NCBI GenBank assembly: GCA_003342895.1
Contig: PTFA01000087.1
Span: 2,511,969 to 2,575,968, forward strand
Direction: 5' to 3'
Length of the DNA stretch: 64,000 bases
Origin: Casuarius casuarius
Taxonomy: Eukaryota; Chordata; Aves; Casuariiformes; Casuariidae
Below, piece by piece: positions 12,101-22,760 of the stretch; the stretch's first letter is position 1; every line of letters begins with the position of its first letter. The notes under the pieces are model-generated. The model did no database searches, was not told the origin of the DNA, and saw only the letters and a list, made by a program, of their open reading frames with translations. A program made the translations under genes and the position numbers.

Positions 12101-15038
12101 ATGCAAAGTTTTCTATCCAGGGAGATTATGGCCCCAGAATGGAAGAACCTTTATGTTACAGTTCTTTGAAAAGCTTTAACAATGGAAACAAGCCCTCAAA
12201 TTCTTGTTTACAGTAAGATTAACCACTCTGGTGGACTACAAAAACAAGTTTTTGTGATATGGATAAAATCCAAAGTGTTGTCACTTATATTTTATGTTAA
12301 TGGTCACTTCTAGACCTATATAAAAATGATTTGTCTCCTTTATGTCTCTGGCAGTTTGGATCTGCTTATTCTTTCTGTTTTGAAATTTTTTATTTTCTTT
12401 CTTGAAGAAAATATGAGAACAGCATACAAAAACATCAGTTCACTATCTCAGTCTCATGAAGCAAAATGCAGAAAACTTTAGCATGTTTTCTGAATACAGA
12501 ATACACACAAAACTATTCAGAGTAGCAGCAGCAATTGCATACCATTTTCTAGAATAGTTTATTGGCATAATTTACTTAGTTGTACAAGAGTTTCATATGC
12601 CCATTTCTGAATGCTTTCACTGGGGCTTTCTGCAATAAAGCAAGTAAATATGCATGTATGGCTACCTGTGTGAGCCCACATGAAAATTCATTCAGAAAAC
12701 CTATATCATTAACGCAGTGGTATGAAATATAAAGCTAAAAGGATTTTAGAAAGTTTAGGAAAAAGCAGTGGTAAGGTAGGAGTAACGCTTGTAACTTCGT
12801 GCTTCTTTAGTATTCTCTCTTTAGGCCAGATAATGTATTTAAGTATCCTAAGGAATTCCAACTTGTAAATTTGCATGTTAGCCTGTATCCAAGTAAGTGA
12901 TCAGAGTTTATAGAATACATTTCTGTACTACATAAATCTAGAAGGCTTTTAATCATTACCATTAATATTCATGTTATGATTAGATACTGCATGGTAATTT
13001 TTAGGTGTTTTTAACACAAGTATTTTGATGATCTGTACGGAAGGTCACAGGTAGTTGCTGTAGCCGTTGTAAAGTCCCATACTTTGTAGGGGAAAACAAT
13101 ATGAATCCTTAACCTGAGAAAGATTACATGATGCGTCGCCTGAGTTAGCAAGAGTGAACTTGAGGGGTGCTGGCCTGAAAGAGATGCCTTTCAGAAAGGA
13201 CCAGCATGTTTCTGTTAATGTTGCCATTCAGTGAGGAAAATCCTAGTGCTTTTAACTGTGAAGCCACCTAAATGACTATGTTTGCACACAGCATATCCTG
13301 TAGGTCTTGTGTTTAAGGAAAAGGATAGCCTGGTATCTTGGTCATGCGGTCAGCTTTATATAGTCAAGATATGTGTGCTGTGGGAGTCCTGAAGGCTGCA
13401 GATGCACATGGGAGGTTTGCTGTGTGGGTGTGGGTGTTACAGGAGGGCCCCACTAGGTGATGGGTCTGCCACAGCTGAACGGGGATGTGTGTGGAGCGCA
13501 TGTCATGCGTGCAGAAATATGGGCCTCGGGCTGACTTAACCGATCTTATTTAAACTTGCTAAAAGAAATTGATCTCAAAGATGAGACCAAGCATGAAGAA
13601 TTTCAGTCTTAGAAGAACTGTTGAAGTTGTGAAAATAGGAGTGGGGTGGGAATGCTTTAAGAGCCTGTTTACATAAGTAATAAAAATCTTAGTGTACCTC
13701 TACCTTACCCTATCAGAAGTACAGAGGTACAGTGTGCCCAAGACTGTTACATCAAGTACAAACAAAACTATCCAAAGGGAGAAATATGCTACTGGGAAGT
13801 TTAGTACAAATTTTCTTACCGAACTATATAAAATTAAGGAAGAAAAGCCATAATAGAAGCAAGCTTTATACTATATTTATAACATTACAGAATTTGTGTT
13901 TTATATTTTGTTGCTGAAATTACACATGGTAAGCTGTAACACTTCAAACACAGAGCAATATTATGTTCCACTGAAAATATAGTTTATCAATGGATTCTTC
14001 TTTAGTAAACTTTATGATCAACAAGGAAGCATAAAACTTCATGGAAATACATGTCTTCTGGTCTGAATTAGTCACTGACATGTTCTTTTCTATTATATTA
14101 TTTGAAGCAGGGGGGGGAGTGCTTTAAATGCTTCAACCCATTTAACCTTAATTGCTCAGTTTTAATAGACATTTACCAACTAAAGGAACCAAATTATAGC
14201 TTGAATTAGGCTTTACTAATCTTAATTAAAAGCTCTCTTTTATAATCGGAAACAGCCTATGTTTAAAACAGTAAGCCTTTCTTAAATGGTTTACTTTAAA
14301 AAGCTGAAGCCCTTTTGATAATAGCTGTTCAGACTGAATATGGGTAACCATTATTCACTTTATATTGCACTTAATTAAAAAATATCTCCTCCATGTGGTT
14401 TTGTTCCTTCTGTTGGCTGTAAAATTGTTTCATTGGTGGGGGGCGGACTTACTTTTTCTGTGGTAATTTGAAAGCATGTTGCTACCCTTTGTTTTGAAAG
14501 TTTTCTGGGGTCACAAATCACAAAATTAACATGTGAATTAATACAAATATTAGCTTCCTGCATTTCTTTATCCTCAAGTGAATGCTTGTCAGTCACTTAC
14601 ATTAAATGGACTACCAGGTGTATAATTACAACCTCTACTCATACATCCTATAGTTCATTTAATCTAACATTTAAATTGTGTTCAGACAGTTGATTATGGG
14701 CTTTACATTGCACTCCTTCCTGAGACCTAGTTTCCAGTAAAAAATAAAGTCTATAAAATTGAGAAGGAGGCCCTTGCTCTTTCTATTGAGCATGTCATAT
14801 ATTGGTAGAATTTCTGTTCATTTTGGGATATCTTTGAGGTGACTAAGAGTGGATTTCATCTGTCCAAATATGTGTCTGTAGTATAGACAGGTACCTTTGA
14901 GCTATTCATCTTGCCTTTCCCTTTATAGTTAGTGGAGAGAAATAGGAATTTCCTTGATGCACTTCTCCTTGTGTTAATGGAGACAAAAATAGGCCAGATA
15001 AATCATGTCCTGAAAATGACAGTCTCTTTCTAACGCAG

Positions 15039-15073
15039 ATGTGGACATCTACGATGTAATCATGCAAAGTCAG
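15039..15073 (+). other. Candidate cryptic or poison micro-exon, 35 nt
   Basis: A pyrimidine-rich stretch ending TCTTTCTAACGCAG abuts a 35-base segment that ends in CAG followed by GTGAGTTG, close to the ideal donor CAG|GTGAGT. Entered in phase 1, like the EGF exons, it is open and begins Asp-Val-Asp, as calcium-binding EGF domains do, but no cysteines follow. Because 35 is not a multiple of three, splicing it onto the 29061 exon would shift the frame. I translated that junction: the EGF2 exon then reads into TAG at its 35th codon. It could be a poison exon that lowers SCUBE1 output, an alternative 5' exon, or a chance pair of splice motifs. There is no transcript evidence here. Confidence 0.25.
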
Positions 15074-15840
15074 GTGAGTTGTATCTGAGCCAGAGTTTGA
15101 CAGTTGTGAAATTCAAAGTCCATTTAAATTAATGGAAAATACTTTGTACTTAAGTTGCACTTTGATTCTAACCAAGACAGGGTAATTTTAAGTTGCAACG
15201 TTATCGTTTGATCATTATGAAATTTATCTTCCTAGTCTCGGTTTTATTTCTTTTATTCTTTAACCTAAAATAGGCTGTCACCTGTGCAGCATGGGCGTAT
15301 AGTTTAAAAAAAATCTTCATTGTAGCAGAGCGCTGAAATTCTTATTGTTTTATTATAACTCAGCCTTAAGAATTTTCTTGATGCATCCTATTCAGGAATC
15401 ACTACTAGACAATGTGATCATACCTTAATTTAAACTGCACTGCTTTTAATTCTAGCAGCCGTGAGTTGTCTCCTTGCATAAGCTGAATGCAAATCCACAG
15501 TCTTTTACAGTAAACCAGATAGACTTTTATGTATGCTTAAGTAATTTCTAAGAAAAGTCAGTTATGCCAGTTATGCAGATGGACAGAACTTCTTGAATGT
15601 GAGTCTCATTTGTTTAGTTAGCAGATCTTTGGAATACCTTTTAATCTTTTTTAATAATTTCTCTTTATTGTCTTGGTTTTTTTATGTTTCATGCTGAAGG
15701 GGTACACAAAGATTGTTGGACTGTATCCATTAGAGGCAGGCAAAATCAGGACTCTTAACAGTGGCTTCGGACAAAGAATTGTGGTCCCTACCCATGTCAC
15801 ATACCTATGTGTATTTATTGTTTAATATCATAAGTACGTA

Positions 15841-15965
15841 AGCTGGCCATGCAGAGTTAGACCAAAGGTCATTTCAGCTTGATATGCAGTCTCTGGCAGT
15901 GGCCAATAATGGATGCTTAGGGTAGACTGTAAGAAATGAGGCATGTAAGAATGATCCAACTGTTT
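15841..15965 (-). mobile_element. Ancient CR1-type LINE 3' fragment, reverse orientation
   Basis: The text GGCCATGCAGAGTTAGACC, then AAAGGTCATTTCAGC, then ATGCAGTCTCTGGCAGTGGCCAATAATGGATGCTTAG in successive pieces, parallels the reverse complement of a sauropsid CR1-type 3' region. In that consensus the order is GCCATACTGGGTCAGACC, AAAGGTCCATCTAGCCC and CTGTCTCTGACAGTGGCCAA. Divergence is high and only the 3' portion is present, typical of 5'-truncated old LINE copies. The consensus comparison is from memory. A forward copy of the same family lies near 44965-45125. Confidence 0.65.
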
Positions 15966-17225
15966 TCTGCAGCTAATGATTTAGGGATGTCTTGAGATAG
16001 GAATGTCATCCAAATCACTGTGTTTAATGGCACTCTCAAAAGAGAAGTGGAAAATGAATACTTTTGCTTCTTATGTGTTCTGCAAAACTCCGAGCTTACA
16101 GATAGGTCATTAGTCATACGCAGTGTAATAATAAAGAATTGTATAGAAACAGGTAACTATATACACCTGTCTCTTGTCAGCCTCATCCCTACTGTTGTTT
16201 TTCATGTGTGTCTTATTGTCTTTCTCTACACCATGTTGGCCAAAACCTTCAAGACCAGATATTAATTTGGGGTTCATCAACTAACAACTTCAAAATGACT
16301 GGCCTTCACAACTTTTTTGAAAATAAGACTTCTTTAAGGATAGTCTTAAGTCAGATAGGAAGACTAAACAAGCGCTCTGAAAAGCTTGATCTAGATGTTC
16401 AATCTAACTTTAGATTGTTAAATTGTTAAGCCATGAACCATGGATAACAACTAAAACCACATTATTTCATTTTGAGTGCTTTACTGAGGGCAAAGTCCTG
16501 AGTTAATAATGGATGAGTTATCTGGTCAGGTCTCGGTACCCTGTTTTCTTTGATAACTCAGAATGTGGCAGTGTGTTCTCTCCTGAACTTTTGTTTATAT
16601 GACTTAGAAATAGCATCAACATTCACCAGATAAAGCCTTAAAAAAGGGATTGTCTAGAAAGATGGGAAGGAGGAAGGAGAAACACGGGGAAATAATCAAC
16701 AACTTTGCAAAACTGACTTTCCTCATCTCTAGTTTGATAGTGGATGTACCTATCCAATTAAAAAAATACCGTTTATTGGGTTTTTAATCAAACCTTTAGA
16801 CAACAGATCACTGCATTTTGCTTATCTGTGCATAATAAAATTTGAGATTCTGAAACACAATTCTGTGACAAGTTGAATTTGTCATTACAGAAACAAAATG
16901 TGACTTGAGTGTATTTAACTCTCATGTAATAATAAGATGTATAGTTTAATAGCATTTTTACCTTCTATAAAGTGCACAGAGTGGAAAGGTACTAGACAAA
17001 AATGATTTTAAGCATGTTGCATTTTGTAAGCCTACGTCAGATTTAAAAAAAAATTCTTGTAAATCCTTGATCTAATTTCTATTCAATTTAGTCTTCTCGG
17101 ATTCCATTGAAACAAATATATCAAGCCCATAATGCCAACAGTTCTCTTAAATGCAGGGTCATCTCAAATAATTTTACTTAATTTGTTTCCTAAAGATGCT
17201 GAGTACCCACAAACCTGCAAGGGAC

Positions 17226-17254
17226 TCATAAGAAAAGTCTTATGAGACTTTTCT
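17226..17254. repeat. Two overlapping, mutually exclusive small hairpins
   Basis: TCATAAGA at 17226-17233 is the exact reverse complement of TCTTATGA at 17238-17245, with a four-base loop. AGAAAAGTCT at 17231-17240 is the exact reverse complement of AGACTTTTCT at 17245-17254, also with a four-base loop. The two share bases, so only one can form at a time. No gene or known element explains them. Confidence 0.8.
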
Positions 17255-20200
17255 CACAGGAAGTAAATAAGAAAAATGAATATTTAACACTCTTCCAAAA
17301 ATATAAATAATATACAGATAATGCATCTGTGTCTAGGATGAAGTAATTTTAAAGTGAAATTACTGAAGTAATTTTTAAATGGGGTTACTATCAGTGCATG
17401 GCACCAGAGAAAAGAAAGGGAAAATATGAAATCCCCAGTACTATCTCCTGGATTAGAAAAGTGGAATGTCAAATGATTCGTACTGGACATTAGTTAACAG
17501 ATTGGTATTAATATATTAGTCTTGCCAAAGTTACCCTAGGGTCTTAAATTACCACAAAGACTGGGGACCTCTTTTTTAATGAGTGACCAATACTCTCTAT
17601 ATTCTATGTGTTAAAGCTGCTTTACTATCATGTCTTACTCAAAATAAACACTTCTGTAGGTGGATAAGCTACTTGTGCAAAGATAAATGTAAGATTCTGA
17701 AACAAAGAAGGGTCTGTGCTTTGATCATTCAAATTATCCTCCAGTCATTTGCTGTTCAATAGGTGAAGAGTTACTGTTTTCACAGTTGGGAAGGAATTAG
17801 AATGGCAGTCCTTGCAGACTGATCTTTGCTCTTCTTTGCAAACCAAACTGTTGGGAGGCCTTCCCTCCTTTAAAGGATGCTATTGGGAAACTGTTTGAAT
17901 TCGTTCAAATACAGGGAGTAGGTCAGAAAATAATTCGCAGAGTTGCTTTCTTGGGTTTCATGACTATTAGGTTCAGCATTGTCAGGGGACACAAATCCAT
18001 GAGTTGCCTGTGTACCACATTCACAGTTGCCATGTGACTGTCGTAAATGTGGAAATGAAGAGCAGCCCTGGACAGGTTGGGTGAGTATGTGCAGTGATTC
18101 TTCCACAGCTGATACATAGTGCATGTGCTGCAGAGTTGCTCTGCAGGTAGTTAGATCAGTTGTGTGTTGCATGCATGGGAGTTTTTTGCAGGCCTGGGGA
18201 AAACTGATGTCCCGTATGTGTCGTAAGCAAAATGGGGAGTTTGGCCATGTAATACAGGATGACAGGAAGCCCTGCATTTTACAAGTCCTACATTATATAA
18301 GTTACACTATATTTCTTGTGTGGTTAACCAGCACTGCAGAACAATTTTTATTTGGGAGTCTGCAGCAGTCCAAGGACTGCTGCTGAAGCATCTGTGAAAA
18401 AGTAGTTTGGAAAGGTAAGCCTCATGTCAGAAGGCTTAAATTTGCCATACAGGGATTGGCACCTGTGCTGTAAAACATAAAAGTTCCTCAAATCCAAGAA
18501 GATTGAAAACCACTGCTATATAGGCTCTCGTCCTGCTTTTGGTCTTAGCTGTCTCCACCTGAAATTGAAGTAGTGTTAATCTACCAGGGGCTAATGAAGC
18601 ATGAGCTATACAATATCAAGAAAATTTCCATTCTACAGTGCATGATCTGCCATGGACTCATTCTGAAATGAGCAAGGAGGAATAGCCACATTCTATTAAG
18701 TTCTCCCACATAAAAGCCACAGAAGATAAGTTAGTGTTCATCTATGACTGGTAATAAGGGGAATTAATTTCAGAACAAAGGCTTGGGGTTATTTCCTTTT
18801 GTCAATGAACAGAAGTGTAAAAATAAAATGCGAAGGAAGGTTATCAGTATGCAAACCAAAAAAAATGGGAGACCCCCAAAAGGGTTGGAAAAAGCTTAGT
18901 GAATCATGTCTGTATCAATCAGCTAGTCTGACAGTCTTAAACATCTCCCCCAAGGTTTTTAGATGTATCTTTCAACCCGAAGTTCTAGGAATAACCTCCT
19001 GCCTTGACTTACTGAAGCCCTAATTGTTATGATACGTGCACACCACTTGTGGCAGTAGGGCGCACCAAAATATGCTCCCATTAGATTTTCAAGAACTTGC
19101 AGGATTAGATGTGGAATCAAACATTTCCCATTATATTAAAAGAGGGAGTTGTGGTGGAAATGGCTGTGAGTTAGAAGTGGTGGGAAAAATGCTGTCAAAT
19201 GTCATGTTTCACATTCATAACAGCTTGTGAACAGGAAGTCTCTCTGCTTGAGCTTGTCAGGCATGGCAGCTACTAAATAAAGACAGACTCTAAAACTGTT
19301 ATGTGCTCTGCAGGTATCCATCTTTATTTGGGTATCTCACTTGCAGTTCAAAGAACTTGTAGCCAATCTGTTTAAATATCAATTAGGAAAAACGTCAAAC
19401 CACAACAAACCCTAATCAGGGGTTCAAGATGTCTAATATGAGATAACAATACTTTTAGTTTTATCTAGAGAAATGTTGTATTAACCTTGAATGGAGCTCA
19501 TGTGTTCCCAGATCAGTTCTCAATGTGCTGGCTAGGATGGCAAATGTCACACAGAGATAATACTTTAATACATAGATAGAAATTGTATTCACTCCCCAAA
19601 GAAAGAACTCTGCCTCATTATTTTTTTCCATAAATAACTGTAGCTGTCCAACTGGTTTTCGACTTCCAAAAGACATTCTAGGCAAAAAGCGCTGTATGGA
19701 CCTCTATGTTAGTTCTGCAGGAAGACTTCTCAATTAAGTAGACAAAACCTCTGCAAGTTCCTAAATTAAGAGTAGTTCCTGTCGTTTATTTGATCTCCTC
19801 TCCATTCCTGCTCCAGGAGTGTTAGATATGCTGCCATAAAAAGAATTTATGTGGTTGGAAAGTTGCACTAAGTGCATGCAGAATCAGCCTTCAGGTTTTG
19901 TGTCCTTTCTTTTTTATTTTTTTAAGTAATTTTTAACCCTCCCCTCTTCCCCCCATACTTCATCAATAACCTTCCATTGGCAAAATACAGGTACACTAAA
20001 CCAGTGATACATGCCTCAAACTGGAGGCACCCTGAAAGAATGAATCAAAGGGGTAGTTTCTTCAGTCCGTTGTCAAACTGATGGGCATATCAAGTCTGAT
20101 GGTGAAGTTTCAGTGTTAAAATGTCCAACCATTAAAAACTCTCTGCCAACTTTTTCATCTGGGAGTTTGAGTAAGGAGGGAAATGCGGAGGAAAGAGAAG

Positions 20201-20699
20201 AGAGACAGGAAACTGAGAGAGGGAAGGTGGATTTAAGAGAAACATGAGGAAAGGAGGCTCCAGGGACCATATTTCTTATCAATGAATGAAGAATATGATG
20301 GTCATTCACCAAAAAATGTAAAATGTAGCCATTCAGCTACTGTAGAAAGTTTGAATTTTCACAATCTACTGCCTTTTTCCATTTAACAGTGTGTGAGCTG
20401 GGTCTGCTGAACTCTACTTACAGCACTGAAGGATTGATCATGTCTAGCTAGTGCACGATTTGGATGTGACTCTTTAATTTTCCCTTTATATGATAAATAT
20501 TTGAAGTATTTGAAGAACATTAACTAAAACTTGCAAAATAATATGTGCTAAACACATCTACTTTTCCTACAGCTGATAAATTCAAAAGTCTGAGTACTCC
20601 ACAGCCTCCTTGGAGAAGGGCTTGTGTGTCTGGGAGCTTGTTGTCTGTCTTTTTCCAGAGGAGTTGGTCCATCTCCTTCCCCAGAAGGGAAGGTGACTT

Positions 20700-20785
20700 T
20701 CACCCTTATTCTGTGTGACTTTTGGCAACTTGATTCATGCTTGCTATGATCAGTTTAATAGGATAAAAATTTAGACCCAGGACAA
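20700..20785 (-). mobile_element. MIR-like SINE fragment, reverse orientation
   Basis: The order CTGTGTGACTTTTGGCAACTT, then a TCATGCTTGCTATGATCAGTTT segment, then AATAGGATAAAA follows the reverse strand of MIR. There the consensus runs CTGTGTGACCTTGGGCAAGT, CTCTGTGCCTCAGTTT, ATGGGGATAA. Identity is partial, and the flanks beyond the core cannot be assigned by eye. Confidence 0.5.
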
Positions 20786-21177
20786 AATAGGGACCTGCAG
20801 TGGGTGTCTCAAGGCTCTCTCTTAAATTCAGGAGATAATAATTGTGGTTGGAAAAAAGCATATTAAACAAAGTTTAAAAAAAAAACCCACCCTACAGCCA
20901 GTGATAAATGGACTGATGTTTCATCTGCCCCCCAAATGTATCCTAAATGTTTTCAGGAGGGATAGTTCTAAATATGAAGCTGCTTGCACTTAAAAATATA
21001 TGTATTGTTTAACCAGCTGGACATATCCTTCCTTATTTTGGTTTGTATTTAGAGTTTTTTTCCCTTTTTTTGGACACTTTAACAAGTACTTTAACAAGAT
21101 ATAAAGCATGATGAATATGGTGTTCAGCCATTGCAGAAGAAGAGCAAGCAAATAAAATTGCTACAGAGAACTTGATG

Positions 21178-21212
21178 TTTTCTGGGAACCATATGAAATG
21201 GTTTCCAGAAAA
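21178..21212. repeat. 15-bp inverted repeat with 5-base loop
   Basis: TTTTCTGGGAACCAT at 21178-21192 pairs with ATGGTTTCCAGAAAA at 21198-21212: 14 Watson-Crick pairs and one G-T pair around the loop ATGAA. The stem is too short for a typical microRNA precursor, and I see no terminal-repeat element around it. It may be a relic of a palindromic transposon or a chance hairpin. Confidence 0.85.
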
Positions 21213-22552
21213 TCACCCCAACAATACCACAAATTGCATCCAAACCATCTCCATTAAGCTGGTGTGGCATTTTTGTTTTATTGCTGTTTTAATATTGGAA
21301 AATAGGCCTTTGTGACATTTTGAAGAAAATTGTAAAATTTAGTCTTTTTTTTTCTCTGTGTGGCTGCATTAATAGGAAAATGGTTGGAGGGACAGTACTC
21401 TTAGTACTCTTGAGGGATTTACACTGAAAAAAATCCATGCTAAGTAAACTATTGTATCTGTTGTACTCTTCCCTTTCTCCGCTAAGAAATATCAGGCTTC
21501 TTTCTCTGGTTTTCCCCTATTCCCATCCTGCTCACCCTTGACCTTGGTTCTCAGAGTAGTCCTAATGGCTATCAAATTTTACAGTTTTCTTGGGCGCAAA
21601 CATCTTGAAAACATCATGACAACTTGAAAGCTATAAAAAGTGCATTGTGTGTTCCTCTTTGATTCATTAGATTAGACATATCCAAGGTCACAGCATCTAA
21701 AGAATAAACATTTATGAGTCTAAGAATAAAATATCTCAGAAGGAACCAGATGTAACAAATGATATATTTTAATTGTTTTCTGTTGTAGAAAAAGTATCTT
21801 ATGAAGCCTTCCATGGGGGAAGGAATTTTCAGAAATGGACTTCACTGTGAGATGGAGGTGAAGGTTTTGTTTGGAAAAGGAAAAATCTGAATGCATCAGG
21901 GTTTTTTTACGTCAATATTTTCTTCATAAAATTTGACTTGGATGCCAAGTCCTGCTATCACAAAGCTCACAGGGGGAAGCAGAATTTCAGCAGATCAGGT
22001 TGAGTGGAACTGATAACATTTTCCTGGTTGATTCTTCATACATCTGGCTTGGTCAACTCTTGAAAATTTTAAGTGGCAAAGCACCTAATGACTTAAAATA
22101 ATTCTGAACATGTGGAAGTTTGCTAATGCTAAACTCCTCCTGAGAACTTTTTCATTTTAGTATTCTGGGTCTGGCTGAATGCTTTCCAAAGAGATCTGAA
22201 GTTTTGGCAAATATGGCCAAGACTTAACCAAAACAGTCTTTCACCTTTTTTCTTTCAGCTTTTCTTCTGACCTTTAGATTTAAAGCTGGCTCCCTACTTA
22301 CATGAACGTGCAACTTGATATGAGGAATACAGATGTATTAAATGGCTTGGGTTATCCAGTGTGTGCATAACTGCTGAAAGTATATTAAATGTAGAATGTG
22401 CCAAAGAAAAACAATATATATAAATATGCCCATGTTGTTTTTGTTTATTTTAATGGCTTTTACAGCCCCCAAATCCAGTCATTAAAGTTCAGCGATGATG
22501 ACTAAGATGGTGATGTGATTATGATCCAAGATTTGATCTTGATTCTGTTCGT

Positions 22553-22760
22553 GTCATTGTTGCACATTACTTCATTTCTGCCTGTTTTCTTAAAAGTAAA
22601 GTAAGGGTGTTGATGCTACACTGCTTTTTCTGAATTTGGAAGTAGGAACAAGAAATTTGAGGGCTAATTGCAGCTCTGACACGTCTTTACTGTGTGTCCG
22701 AGGAAACAGGTCTTCTGGGCTCCATGAAGCCTGTGGCAAAAAGGTCTCTTAACTTTTGTA
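22553..22760 (-). mobile_element. One or two degraded MIR-like SINE fragments, reverse
   Basis: The segment near 22670-22755 (GCAGCTCTGACACGTC, TTACTGTGTGTCC, GGTCTTCTGGGCTCC) resembles the reverse MIR series CAGCTCTGCCACTTACT, GCTGTGTGACC, CTCTCTGGGCCTC. The preceding part, with TTACTTCATTTCTGCCTG, TTTTCTTAAAAGTAAAGTAAGG and GTTGATG, resembles a second copy of the end CTCATCTGTAAAATGGGGAT. The match is suggestive only. Confidence 0.4.

Noticed and set aside
17870..18277. 135-codon open frame on the minus strand, the longest in the window
   Set aside because: It has no recognisable domain, signal peptide or splice context. In 64 kb of six-frame AT-rich sequence a frame of this length is expected by chance.
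22485..22530. TGATGA-rich segment as a box C/D snoRNA
   Set aside because: A C-box-like motif is present, but there is no properly spaced CTGA D box with a terminal stem.
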